A DNA stretch of 64,000 nt from JAWPMV01 sp038527215 (GTDB lineage: Bacteria > Bacteroidota > Bacteroidia > J057): positions 27,416-91,415 of the forward strand of contig JBCBGC010000009.1 of assembly GCA_038527215.1 (NCBI GenBank). Reading direction: 5' to 3'. Below the pieces are notes generated by a model. The model had not been told where the DNA came from and made no database searches. It saw only the letters and a program-made list of their open reading frames with translations. A program made the translations under genes and the position numbers. This document shows, one piece after another, positions 43,628-52,481 of this stretch. How positions within the stretch are numbered: position 1 is the stretch's first letter; every line of letters begins with the position of its first letter.

Positions 43628-43657
43628 AAAAAAAGGGTGCCCCTTTAGAGGCACCCT
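43628..43657 (-). terminator. rho-independent terminator after the PKD-membrane protein gene
   Basis: On the minus strand AGGGTGCC and GGCACCCT form an 8-bp stem with a short loop, followed by seven T. It lies about 22 nt past the stop at 43679. Confidence 0.8.
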
Positions 43658-43678
43658 GTAAGATTATGTAAGGATGAT

Positions 43679-46600
43679 TTAGCAACAATTCAGGAGCGGC
43701 TGTGCCACCAGAAAATAGCAGATGGCAGCAGCGAGGAAACAAAGGATTACATATCCATATAGCTTCATAGGCTCAGGTCTTGGCCCGCACCTTCTAAACC
43801 AGAGCACCACCAGAAGGGCACCCAGGAGGAAGAATACCACGGCCATCGGGATCCACATTTCCAGACATTGGGTCATCAAGAGGGTAACCATGAAGCCTGC
43901 CAGGAAGGTAACCCAGCCTATGCCGAGCCACCCACAAACCTCTGGTGGACATCCCATTCTTTTACCAAAGACATACCAGGCCACAATTCCGGTGAAGAAA
44001 AGCGTAGCCGATATGGCGCTAATCAACAATACTCCATCTCCATTCTCTCCTTCCAAGGTCAGGCGGGCAATGGCTACCAGCACGGTTCCCAGGGTCATAG
44101 CGCCAAGGAAGGCCAGGATATAGGTAATCAGGCGGCACATGAGAGAGGCCTGTTCGGCCCCTTCAATCTCCACGAATCCAGTGGCGCGTCCATCGCAATT
44201 GTTGGGTCCATGCGTAGTGACGCCAATGGGGCATTTGGTGGTAACTTCCGGCCGGTCAAAGACCAGGGTGACCTTGGGCTCGGTCCGGGTTACGGAAGGA
44301 TGGTCTCCATACGCATCCCAAACAAAGCGGTCGGGCTTAACCCCCGAGAATTCCACTTCGAACATTACCTCGGTCCGTCTGCCATCCAGATTTTTCTTGC
44401 TGACTTCTTTGATCCCCAGGATATCCGGACAGTCTGGAATGACCACTCTGGCTGGATCGACTGTAACATCAGCGGTCCCTTTTATCGGACAGGCTGCTCC
44501 TTCGGGCGTGCTGAGCGTCACCTTGTAAGGAACGGGGGCCTCCCCTTTGCCGGGACGCTTGTAGGTATGGTAGGCTTTGGCCTGAGAAAGCCCCAGGTCC
44601 TGGGTGCCATCACCCCAATCCCAATCCCAGTGGGTAATATTTCCTCCGCTGACCACGGGTGAAAATCCAAAGGTTACCAAGCCCGGATCCTGCGCCGGAA
44701 TCAAGGCTTCCTCAACGTACACTTCCTGGAGCACCGGACATTCAGGGGTAGCTGGTACTTCCACTTCCTGCTGGCGGGAGGCGGAACAACTTCCCGGTCC
44801 TGCCATATGTACCTGGAACAGATACATCTGTGCCTCGTCGAGTAACTTGGCGTAGGTATGCTTTAGAGAAGGGGTGGTCGTAGTGACGATGGGAGAGCCA
44901 TCGCCCGGATCCCAATGATAGGCTTTAGGGCTACCATCTAAGACCTCCAGTTTGGCGACTACTGTATGGGTCGTACGGTCTTCTGAATCTTTCTCTACCG
45001 TCAATGCACCTGGTACAGGGCAGCAGCCGCCCACAGGCAGGCTGATAGAATTATTGGCCTTGCAGGATTCAGGACCGGAGCTATCTACCCGAATTTCATA
45101 GCGGTCGCCGTCCCCCCAACTTCGTTTGTAAACATGGGTGGCCTCCGGAACGTCGGTGGTTTCCGGAGCAGAACCATCCCCCCAGTTCCAGGTATAGGTC
45201 TGGGCGGCTCCCGGCCCCATGGCGACTTTGGCCCTGACCTCTAGTTCCTTGTCTTCGGACCGTATTTCTTCCAGGCTCATCGCGCCCATAACGGGACAGC
45301 AAATCGGAATTTCTACTTTTACGATGCGGCTGCCTTCACAGACTCCGGGCCCGGAGTAGGAAACTTTCGCAGCAAAATCCTGGTGAGCTTCATAGGAGTT
45401 TTTATAGACGTGGGTTACCTCTCCTGTATCGGTTTGCACGATGGGCGAGCCATCACCAAAGTCCCAGGAGAATTGGGTAGTGCCGCCGGATGAGAGGGCT
45501 ACCTTGAAGGTAACGGATTGGGTATCCGCGGTTTTTTCCCCCAACTCGTAGGAGAACTGCGAAATGACCGGACAGGGTAGGGCGGGGATCTCTACGGGCC
45601 TTTCTGTCTTGGCTTCACAATTGTCGGGGCCTTTTGCGGTTACCGACAACTCGAAGGACTGTCCTTCTCCGAATTTGCCAGGATAGGTATGCGTGGCGGA
45701 CGGGGTAGTGGTAACTTCTGGAGCCGATCCATCTCCCCAATCCCAGGTGTAAGTTTCCGGTGCCGGATCCGTGGTCCGGGCCAGGGCTTTGACTTCATAT
45801 TGATGGTCGACAGGCGAGCCTACTTCCAGCTTTATGCCGATAAATTCCGCGCAGCGTCCGGGAATCGGGATGGCCACCCCGCTTTTATCTTCGCATCCAC
45901 CCGGACCTTTGGCGGTCAGATGTAAGGGGACCATGATGCGGTCTCCATCTGGTCGGGTGAAGGTTCTCCGCTGGGTTTTGAGCTTTCCATCTGCCTCGAT
46001 GGTTTCTTCTTGCCCCCATTGCCAGACAATCTTTTCCGGAGTAGGACCAAACAGAAAGAGTTCCACTTCTACCTCTACTTCATTGGGCTCTACGCGGATA
46101 TAGTGAACAATACCTGCCGGTCGCTGGAATTTGGGACAGGCGCCGGGGACCGCGACATCCATGCTGCCGGAATCCGAGCAATTGGCGCCGGGGCCTTCCA
46201 GGGTACAGGTAACCTTGAACTGAGTTTCATCTCCTCCTGGACGTGGGTAGCTGTGGGTAGCCTCCGCGGTTTGGGTGAATTCAGGCGCAGAACCGTCTCC
46301 CCAATCCCAGCGATATCTTTCTGGTGTACCGTCTTTGACGTTGGCTTTGAGGGTTACTTCCAGGTGCTGGTCAGTTAGCTTATCAGCAGCACTGAGATGT
46401 TCCAGTCCCACCATGAGGGGACAGGGATGCTCAATCTCTACCGAGGTAGAGACATTGGCATGACAGGAATCCGGCCCCTCCGAATGTACGCTGATCTGGT
46501 AGGTTTTATCCTGGGCGGCCTCTCTAGGATAGGCATGGGTAGCAGTAGGGGCTGTGGTGGTTTCTATTGGAGAACCATCTCCCCAGTCCCACTGATATCG

Positions 46601-47464
46601 GTCGGGTTTAAGGTCTCCGACCTGCAGGTTTACCGTTACGCTAGCCTGGGTGGTAGACGGATATTGCACATCCACCTGCTGTAGGTTGACCACCGGACAG
46701 ACCCCACAGACGGTCACATCCGTAGAAGCATCTGACTGGCAAGAGGAATCAGTGCCATGCGCGGTGACCTTGACGGTAAGGGAGGTGTCATTCCCGGCCT
46801 GACGATTATAAGTATGGCGATGGGTTCCGCTACTCGTCTGCTCAAGCGGACTGCCATCTCCCCAATCCCAATCATAAACTATTGCGGTTCCTTCAGAAAG
46901 GATCGCTTCCACCTCTATTTCCTGGGTTTTGTCGGCGAGTAATACCGTACCGGCCTGGAGGTTTCCGATTTCCGGGCACACACTGAAGATGGCTAATTCA
47001 CGGCAATTCAACGGATACAGGTGGGCCAGCGGCTTAAACTCGACGATAAAGGTCCAGCCACTGCTGCCAGTGGTGCGTTCATTGATGAGGTCCTGGCCTT
47101 CCTGGGAACCATGGCCCATCAGTTTCCATTCATCCGCCAGGCAACTGGCTCCCGCCTGTAGGTTGAACCCTTGGGAGGAATCTGTTGCAATACCAAATAA
47201 CTGGGAAATATTCAGGTTGCCCCCGCTGCGATCACAATAATATCCACCCAGGACTTTGAAGAAGCGATTGTCTTCTTTTCCTCTCAGGTCAATGTTTTCA
47301 ATTTCGGCTCCTTCGAGGATGCTTAGGTCGAAATCTGCAGGGCTGGTACTTTGAGCGACGGTAAAAATAACCCCTCGCCTGGAGAAGCCGCCTTTTTCAA
47401 TGGCGCCGGAACTTAGCTCATTCCTTTCATAAAATTCGGGTGGGGTCTTGATGGGAGTTCTCAT
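43679..47464 (-). CDS. ten-repeat PKD protein without signal peptide, C-terminal membrane bundle
   Basis: A 1261-residue protein from the ATG at 47464 (MRTPIKTPPEFYER); a TTG 23 codons upstream adds no convincing signal. After an N-terminal domain (about 1-165) come ten PKD-like repeats of about 90 residues. Each begins with Cys-Pro (Cys-Ala in the fifth), has a W-x-W-G-D-G-S core in most copies, and ends with a G-P-x-x-C-like Cys near its end, so two Cys per repeat may form disulfides. Repeat 4 has lost the core (WQWGQEE). The last ~150 residues contain four or five helices and end YFLVAQPLLNCC. The orientation of the repeats relative to the membrane is unclear. Not a T9SS cargo by sequence. 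Function unknown. Confidence 0.82.
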   Translation of the reverse strand: MRTPIKTPPEFYERNELSSGAIEKGGFSRRGVIFTVAQSTSPADFDLSILEGAEIENIDLRGKEDNRFFKVLGGYYCDRSGGNLNISQLFGIATDSSQGFNLQAGASCLADEWKLMGHGSQEGQDLINERTTGSSGWTFIVEFKPLAHLYPLNCRELAIFSVCPEIGNLQAGTVLLADKTQEIEVEAILSEGTAIVYDWDWGDGSPLEQTSSGTHRHTYNRQAGNDTSLTVKVTAHGTDSSCQSDASTDVTVCGVCPVVNLQQVDVQYPSTTQASVTVNLQVGDLKPDRYQWDWGDGSPIETTTAPTATHAYPREAAQDKTYQISVHSEGPDSCHANVSTSVEIEHPCPLMVGLEHLSAADKLTDQHLEVTLKANVKDGTPERYRWDWGDGSAPEFTQTAEATHSYPRPGGDETQFKVTCTLEGPGANCSDSGSMDVAVPGACPKFQRPAGIVHYIRVEPNEVEVEVELFLFGPTPEKIVWQWGQEETIEADGKLKTQRRTFTRPDGDRIMVPLHLTAKGPGGCEDKSGVAIPIPGRCAEFIGIKLEVGSPVDHQYEVKALARTTDPAPETYTWDWGDGSAPEVTTTPSATHTYPGKFGEGQSFELSVTAKGPDNCEAKTERPVEIPALPCPVISQFSYELGEKTADTQSVTFKVALSSGGTTQFSWDFGDGSPIVQTDTGEVTHVYKNSYEAHQDFAAKVSYSGPGVCEGSRIVKVEIPICCPVMGAMSLEEIRSEDKELEVRAKVAMGPGAAQTYTWNWGDGSAPETTDVPEATHVYKRSWGDGDRYEIRVDSSGPESCKANNSISLPVGGCCPVPGALTVEKDSEDRTTHTVVAKLEVLDGSPKAYHWDPGDGSPIVTTTTPSLKHTYAKLLDEAQMYLFQVHMAGPGSCSASRQQEVEVPATPECPVLQEVYVEEALIPAQDPGLVTFGFSPVVSGGNITHWDWDWGDGTQDLGLSQAKAYHTYKRPGKGEAPVPYKVTLSTPEGAACPIKGTADVTVDPARVVIPDCPDILGIKEVSKKNLDGRRTEVMFEVEFSGVKPDRFVWDAYGDHPSVTRTEPKVTLVFDRPEVTTKCPIGVTTHGPNNCDGRATGFVEIEGAEQASLMCRLITYILAFLGAMTLGTVLVAIARLTLEGENGDGVLLISAISATLFFTGIVAWYVFGKRMGCPPEVCGWLGIGWVTFLAGFMVTLLMTQCLEMWIPMAVVFFLLGALLVVLWFRRCGPRPEPMKLYGYVILCFLAAAICYFLVAQPLLNCC

Positions 47465-47579
47465 AGGATAAAGTAGGGTGATAAATAATGGCAGACTGGA
47501 GGACGGAGGAGTCCTCAGGAAAGGGAAAGGCAATGAATACAGACTGCTAAAATAGAACAGGTAGGACGGTCTATTTGAC

Positions 47580-47587
47580 CTAAGATA
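47580..47587 (-). promoter_or_regulatory. candidate -7 box (TATCTTAG) for the ten-repeat PKD gene
   Basis: TATCTTAG on the minus strand lies about 115 nt before the ATG at 47464. If used, the leader is unusually long. No -33 box was assigned. Confidence 0.35.
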
Positions 47588-47654
47588 TATAATTATCTGG
47601 GAAATCTTCCTTATTTTCTGATAATTCTTAATTGTGGAATTAATCTTTTCGCGT

Positions 47655-48635
47655 ATGGTACCTTCAAAACTTCTTCCCAGCCTACTATGCCTCGTATTCA
47701 GCTTTTTAGCTGCATGTCAACCCGCTCAAACGGAAAAGCCAAAAGGAGAGACCGCGGAGGTGCAGCCGGTCACCACGAGTTTGACCGGTCAGGATTTATA
47801 CGCCCCTGAACTGAGCGACGCTGCCCGGACCCGACTGGAAGGAAATCTGGACTCGGCCTATCGCAATTACGTGGCAGATTCTATCCGGGAGGAAAATATC
47901 ATCTGGTACGGTCGGAGATTGGCCTACCTTTCCCGCTATCCGGAAGCCATCGCGGTGTACACCCGAGGATTGGAACAGCTTCCCGAATCTTTCCGACTGT
48001 TGAGGCACCGGGGGCATCGCTGGATTTCCATGCGTGATTTTGCCCGGGCGGAAGCAGACCTGAGCCGCGCAGCAGAACTGGCGGTAGGTGCACCTTTGGA
48101 AATAGAACCCGATGGCATTCCTAATAGCTTGAATCAACCGCTTTCCAATACCCACTTCAATATTTATTATCACCTGGGACTGGCCCGTTACCTGCAAGGA
48201 AAATGGTCCGAAGCTCTGGAAGCCTATGAGCAATGCATGCAGTATTCGGATAATCCGGATTTAAAGGTGGCTACCCTGGATTGGTGGTATATGACCCTGC
48301 GTCGGGCGGGGCAAGCGGCCAAAGCTGATAGTGTGCTCGCTCTGGCGGATACCAGCTGGCAAATCGTGGAAAATGATGCCTACTTCAAGCGCCTGAAAAT
48401 GTATAAAGGGTTCAGTATGCCAGAAAGTTTACTGGAGATTGCAGACGAAGAGGCTGATTCAGCCCTGGCCATCGCTACGCAAGGCTACGGCCTGGCCAAC
48501 TTCTATCGGGTCGAAGGCCAGCAGGAGGAAGCCCGGCGACTGACCCAAAAAATCCTTAGTGGCACCCATTGGGCAGCCTTCGGCTACATTGCCGCGGAGG
48601 CAGACTTGCATCGGGACCAGACTTCGGAGAATTAG
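47655..48635 (+). CDS. TPR-repeat lipoprotein
   Basis: A 326-residue protein from the ATG at 47655, with a lipobox in FSFLAAC (Cys at about 21). A threonine/glutamate-rich linker leads to TPR-like helical pairs: AIAVYTRGLEQLPESFRLL, ARAEADLSRAAELA, HYHLGLARYLQGKWSEALEAYEQCM-type (about 180-205), and a final QQEEARRLTQKILSG. It is probably a periplasmic scaffold or binding protein with no assigned partner. It is divergent from the ten-repeat PKD gene and convergent, with a 4-bp overlap, with the thioredoxin-anti-sigma gene. Confidence 0.8.
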   Translation: MVPSKLLPSLLCLVFSFLAACQPAQTEKPKGETAEVQPVTTSLTGQDLYAPELSDAARTRLEGNLDSAYRNYVADSIREENIIWYGRRLAYLSRYPEAIAVYTRGLEQLPESFRLLRHRGHRWISMRDFARAEADLSRAAELAVGAPLEIEPDGIPNSLNQPLSNTHFNIYYHLGLARYLQGKWSEALEAYEQCMQYSDNPDLKVATLDWWYMTLRRAGQAAKADSVLALADTSWQIVENDAYFKRLKMYKGFSMPESLLEIADEEADSALAIATQGYGLANFYRVEGQQEEARRLTQKILSGTHWAAFGYIAAEADLHRDQTSEN

Positions 48636-49273
48636 TATTGAGGCGGATGCAGGCAGGCCCTGATTTTTTCCTCCAACTCATCCCGGGATAGATTTTTGCC
48701 CAGGATGTTGCGGTTGGCGTCCAATAAATAGGTGGTGTTGGTTTGCTGTACGCCCATAGACTGAGAGACGGGAGAGGCAAAACCTTGCAAATCTGAAACC
48801 TGGGTCCAGTTGATCTGGTCTCTCAGAATCCCACTTCTCCATTGTTCAGGATCTTCGTCCAGGGAAACGGCATATATTTCGAAGCCCTCCTCCTGATATC
48901 TGTCATAGAGCGGCAGCAACACTTCACAATTTTTTTCCCGACAGTTAGAGCACCAGGAAGCCCAAAAATCTACCAGAATGACTTTCCCTTCCAGAGAAGA
49001 TAAGGGAACGGACTGACCTTCAGGACTAGGCAGGCTGATATCCGGAAATACTGAGGCCTGATTTTCCAAACCCTGAGAGGCGGAATACCACCAGCCTCCA
49101 GCTCCTACCAGGACGATAAACACGGCAGCCCATACCCAAATAGGGAAGGGCATAGAACGGGAAGAGGGTGAGGAAGGTAATTGCCTGGCAATCTGCTCCC
49201 AGCTTCGGGGGTGAACGTCTAATTTGTCCAACTCATCCCGATGAGTACGATAATAATTTTCCAGTTTATCCAT
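48632..49273 (-). CDS. anti-sigma-like N-terminus fused to a TlpA-type thioredoxin domain
   Basis: A 213-residue single-pass membrane protein. Residues 1-38 (MDKLENYYRTHRDELDKLDV ...) resemble the short cytoplasmic heads of Bacteroidota anti-sigma proteins. A helix (about 44-63) follows, then a TlpA/ResA-like thioredoxin domain with WASWCSNC (Cys108, Cys111), an extra Cys116 and a C-terminal Cys at about 207. The start overlaps the stop of the upstream ECF sigma gene by 8 nt, so they are co-translated. A redox-responsive membrane anti-sigma is the straightforward inference: the thioredoxin fold would sit outside and the head would bind sigma inside. Fusion of the two is unusual. Confidence 0.8.
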   Translation of the reverse strand: MDKLENYYRTHRDELDKLDVHPRSWEQIARQLPSSPSSRSMPFPIWVWAAVFIVLVGAGGWWYSASQGLENQASVFPDISLPSPEGQSVPLSSLEGKVILVDFWASWCSNCREKNCEVLLPLYDRYQEEGFEIYAVSLDEDPEQWRSGILRDQINWTQVSDLQGFASPVSQSMGVQQTNTTYLLDANRNILGKNLSRDELEEKIRACLHPPQY

Positions 49274-49820
49274 GATCGGGGATTTGTGTCAGTAGTGCCC
49301 GGAGTTTTTTCTTGGCTCGGCTCAATTGAGAGTTGGAAGTAGCATAAGAAATGCCCAGAATATCCGCGATTTCCTGATGGTCATATCCCTCCAAAACATA
49401 GAGAGAGAAGACCGTGCGATACCCATCAGGCAGTTGTTGCAAGGCAGCATAGGCCCGGTCTAAGTCCAGGTTGATATGCGTTTTGCTTTCGGGCGCTTCC
49501 GCTACGATTTCCACTTCCTGCTCATCCCAGGTCAGCCAGCTTTTTCTCCTTCTCAGGTGATCAATGGCTGTATGGATGACGATTCGTTTTAACCAGGAAC
49601 CAAAGCTGGCCTGACCCTGATAGGAAGGTAACTGGCGAAAGGCTTTGACAAAAGCCTCCTGCAAAGCATCCTCTGCTTCCTCACGGTGGTTGAGGATACG
49701 ATAAGCTGCGTTGAGCATGGCCCGGGCATAGCGTTGGTATAGCTGGTAATAGGCGCTTTCATCTCCTTTCCTACCCGCGCGGACCAGGCCTTCGATATAC
49801 AATGCTTCCTTTTCTTTCAC
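49266..49820 (-). CDS. ECF RNA polymerase sigma factor
   Basis: A 184-residue ECF sigma factor starting at GTG (49820). Region 2 covers DESAYYQLYQRYARAMLNAA and NHREEAEDALQEAFVKAF (about 21-63). The linker is acidic. Region 4 is LPDGYRTVFSLYVLEGYDHQ followed by EIADILGISYATSNSQLSRAKKKLRALL (about 120-178). ECF factors direct transcription of a small regulon and are held by an anti-sigma until signalled. The gene overlaps the thioredoxin-fused anti-sigma-like gene. Upstream, the leader contains an inverted repeat at 49872-49899. Confidence 0.92.
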   Translation of the reverse strand: MKEKEALYIEGLVRAGRKGDESAYYQLYQRYARAMLNAAYRILNHREEAEDALQEAFVKAFRQLPSYQGQASFGSWLKRIVIHTAIDHLRRRKSWLTWDEQEVEIVAEAPESKTHINLDLDRAYAALQQLPDGYRTVFSLYVLEGYDHQEIADILGISYATSNSQLSRAKKKLRALLTQIPDHG

Positions 49821-49871
49821 AGGCGATCGGCCTTTTTATCCGGTCTTTTCCTAATAGACGAGCGGCAGGCG

Positions 49872-49899
49872 TTTTTCTTGCAGACCGGCGCAAGAAAAA
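49872..49899. repeat. 10-bp inverted repeat between the sigma factor and histidine kinase genes
   Basis: TTTTTCTTGC (49872-49881) and GCAAGAAAAA (49890-49899) are perfectly complementary with an 8-nt spacer. It lies in the leader of the ECF gene and could be a hairpin or an operator. The adjoining 49821-50272 gap (452 bp) carries no gene I trust: its open frame translates to a basic, Arg/Lys-rich stretch. Confidence 0.5.
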
Positions 49900-50106
49900 T
49901 AGATTTTTTTTCCTTAGCTCCTACCATCCATTTTATTCATTCTGTTTTACGTAAGAAAGGTTTGTCTGGAATGTTTAGGATAAACACAAATTAAGCACTT
50001 GAAGAATTTCTTGCTTGCGAAAAGCACTTGGTCGGCTTCCCGCAAGGGCGGTCAGGTGGCCAAAAGAAGCATTATTTACCCGGAAAAGGGCTTTTTCATC
50101 AGCTCA

Positions 50107-50149
50107 ACCGAGCGAAAGGCAGAGCCGGAGGAAGGCTGAGTATCTCGGT
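50107..50149 (+). promoter_or_regulatory. nested hairpin in the leader of the PAS kinase gene
   Basis: ACCGAG (50107-50112) pairs with CTCGGT (50144-50149), and inside it AGCC (50123-50126) pairs with GGCT (50134-50137). It lies about 125 nt before the start at 50273. It may be a structured RNA leader; I could not match it to a known riboswitch class. A TATCTCGG word overlaps its right arm and may instead be a promoter. Confidence 0.25.
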
Positions 50150-50272
50150 AAAAATATTCCAATTTATAAAGAATGGCATCTGGATCGAGGCCATTTCTGG
50201 CCTTATTTCCCCTTTATATCTGTAGATTTTTTCTCCTTCAAATCAGGTAGGTTTACTAAGCAAGCATGGTTT

Positions 50273-52393
50273 ATGATGGATAAATACACTGCCTTTCGTT
50301 CTCCCTCCCACTTGCCCCAGGAAATTACCCCCCGTCTACATCCCGGCTGTGGCTCCGCCTGGCTGGGCTTGCGCCACATCTTGTGGCGGGGCACGCGGCT
50401 TTCCCTCCGGAATGAGGCTGGCTGGAACTATCAAAGCAGCGCCGGGGGCTTTCGGTCCTGGTGTTTTCTGCTTGACCAACGGATTTGGGTATATAAAGCC
50501 AAGGGAAAGCTAAGTCCTGCCCACCTCGAAAGTACTTTCGAGCGGCTCAACCAGGCCCTTTCCTCTCACACCCAGCATCGCATGACCTGCATCATGGATG
50601 TTTCTGAGGTGGAGTGGGTGACCCATACGGCTCGCCTGGCTGCGACTTCTATTGCCCGCTATTGGCTATTGCATTGGGAAAAAGCCTACATGATTTGTAG
50701 TCCTGGTCCTATGCAGGATTTTATCCGAGGGTTTCGCCAGGAACATGAGGACCGGATGAAGGGGCTGTACCTGGAGGCCTCCCTGGAGGAGGCGCTGGGC
50801 AAGGCCTTGAGCCCGGCTGGCACGACTACTACCTTGAAGAGAACGGCCCGGAGAAAAGCGGCTTTGTCCACCATGAAAACCCTGCGACCTGATTTTCAAC
50901 CTACCTTAACCACGCCATCTACGAATTCATATACCTCCCGTATGATGCATCATGCGCCCCAGGAAAAAATATCTGCTCAAAAAAACCGGGATTTCGTAAT
51001 GTATGTCAATAAACAGTACGAAATCCAGATGTGGAGCCAGGAAATCATGCCACTCTTTTTGTCCTCCGAGCATGGGGGCATGTACTTTGGATTTCCCCTT
51101 TCCCGCATGTTGGGGGATGGCCTTTGGCAACATTGGGAGCCTCATCTGGAGGAGGCCCTCAAAGGAGAAGGGGGGAGCTTTTATTGTAGCATCCCCCAGG
51201 GCGGTCATCTACGCCAATATGAGATCAGTTTCCAACCCATTCAGGATGAAGATGGTTGGGTAAAAGGCATCAATCTATGGGGCAAAGATGTGGAAGACCG
51301 GCTGGAAGAACTTCACGTCCTGCGACAGCAGCAGCGTTTATTAGACTCTATTACCCGGAGCATTAAGGAAGGGATTTTTCGGAGTCATCCTGAGCACGGG
51401 ATTCTTTTTGTCAATGAAGCCTTTGTAGAAATGTTTGGCTATGACTCCATAGAGGAAGTCATGGCCCTGGAACCCTATGACTTATATGTAGACCCTTCTC
51501 GTCGGGATGATTTTGTGGCGATGATCCGATCCTCTGACCAGTTTTCCAATCAGGAAGCCTTATTCAAACGCAAAGATGGGACAAGCTTTTGGGGACTGGT
51601 GAGCAGTGTGAGGGCCCAGGATGAAGCCGGGCATTATTACCATGACGGGGCCGTGCGGGATGTAACCCAACTGAGGGAGGCCGAGCGTTTACTCAAGGAT
51701 AGATACGAGGAGCTAAAAAAAGTGAATGATGAGCTGGACCGCTTTTTCTACAGTACCTCTCACGATTTAAGAGCACCCTTGGTCTCCGTAGCGGGCTTGA
51801 TCAATATCGCCCGGACCGAAGAGGACATGGATAAGATGCAGCATTATTTGGCTTTGATGAGCAAAAGTATTGACAAGCTGGATCATTTTATCAAAGACAT
51901 CATTAGCTTTTCTCAAAACGCGCGGCTGGATTTACAGTGTAAAGAAATCACGCTACAGGAACTGTTGGAAGAGGTAATCGAGCAGACAGTAGGGCCGGAG
52001 AACCAGGACCAGGTAAAAATCACCCTGGATATCCGCCAGGAGGGTGCTTTCCATTCAGACCCTAAGCGGTTGGCGATTATTTTTCAGAACCTGCTTTCGA
52101 ATGCGATTCATTATCGGGATGAAAAGAAGGAGCACTGCTGGATCAAAGTAGAAGGACAGGCCGGACCCTTGGGCGCAACCGTGGCTGTTTCGGATAATGG
52201 CGTCGGCATTGTCGCGAAATACCTGCCTAAGATATTCAACATGTTTTATCGCGGAACAAAATTGAGTAAAGGATCAGGCATCGGCTTGTACATCACCCAG
52301 GAAACGATTCATAAGTTGCATGGGCAGATCGAAGCCAATTCTTCAGAGGGAGAGGGAAGTAGCTTTACCGTGAGCCTGCCTTCTCTGGCTTAA
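50273..52393 (+). CDS. PAS-domain histidine kinase with unusual N-terminal domain
   Basis: A 706-residue soluble kinase from the ATG at 50273 (MMDKYTAFRSPSH). An 86-codon extension upstream reads as basic non-coding sequence. Residues about 1-230 hold a domain with MTCIMDVSEVEWVTHTARLAATS, reminiscent of STAS/anti-sigma-antagonist-like folds, then a disordered Thr-rich part. PAS-like segments follow (about 255-345 and, clearer, about 360-470, HGILFVNEAFVEMFGY). A coiled link leads to the H box STSHDLRAPLVSVAG, with phospho-acceptor His497, and the ATPase core (LLSNAIHYRD, DNGVGIVAKY, GSGIGLYITQE). No output domain and no membrane segment. No response regulator is adjacent. Confidence 0.82.
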   Translation: MMDKYTAFRSPSHLPQEITPRLHPGCGSAWLGLRHILWRGTRLSLRNEAGWNYQSSAGGFRSWCFLLDQRIWVYKAKGKLSPAHLESTFERLNQALSSHTQHRMTCIMDVSEVEWVTHTARLAATSIARYWLLHWEKAYMICSPGPMQDFIRGFRQEHEDRMKGLYLEASLEEALGKALSPAGTTTTLKRTARRKAALSTMKTLRPDFQPTLTTPSTNSYTSRMMHHAPQEKISAQKNRDFVMYVNKQYEIQMWSQEIMPLFLSSEHGGMYFGFPLSRMLGDGLWQHWEPHLEEALKGEGGSFYCSIPQGGHLRQYEISFQPIQDEDGWVKGINLWGKDVEDRLEELHVLRQQQRLLDSITRSIKEGIFRSHPEHGILFVNEAFVEMFGYDSIEEVMALEPYDLYVDPSRRDDFVAMIRSSDQFSNQEALFKRKDGTSFWGLVSSVRAQDEAGHYYHDGAVRDVTQLREAERLLKDRYEELKKVNDELDRFFYSTSHDLRAPLVSVAGLINIARTEEDMDKMQHYLALMSKSIDKLDHFIKDIISFSQNARLDLQCKEITLQELLEEVIEQTVGPENQDQVKITLDIRQEGAFHSDPKRLAIIFQNLLSNAIHYRDEKKEHCWIKVEGQAGPLGATVAVSDNGVGIVAKYLPKIFNMFYRGTKLSKGSGIGLYITQETIHKLHGQIEANSSEGEGSSFTVSLPSLA

Positions 52394-52426
52394 CAAACCG
52401 GGACCGAGTAAAAAGACTATACGCAG

Positions 52427-52453
52427 AGCGCCCGCCTTAAAAAGGCGGGCGCT
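52427..52453. terminator. strong 12-bp stem, 3-nt loop hairpin between convergent genes
   Basis: AGCGCCCGCCTT (52427-52438) and AAGGCGGGCGCT (52442-52453) pair perfectly around AAA. It lies between the kinase stop and the 3' end of the oppositely oriented gene, so it may end both transcripts, although T runs are short. It also has the 3-nt loop form seen in the dispersed hairpins. Confidence 0.55.
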
Positions 52454-52481
52454 TGGCTTATGGAATGTTTTCTGGAAAGTA

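Noticed and set aside
47465..47533. Signal peptide for the ten-repeat PKD protein from an upstream TTG
   Set aside because: The extension adds a Pro/Ser-rich segment with only a short weak hydrophobic run and no cleavage site.
50107..50149. Known riboswitch class (c-di-GMP GEMM-like)
   Set aside because: It lacks the conserved GEMM bases and has no second helix of the expected kind; I can only call it a hairpin in a leader.
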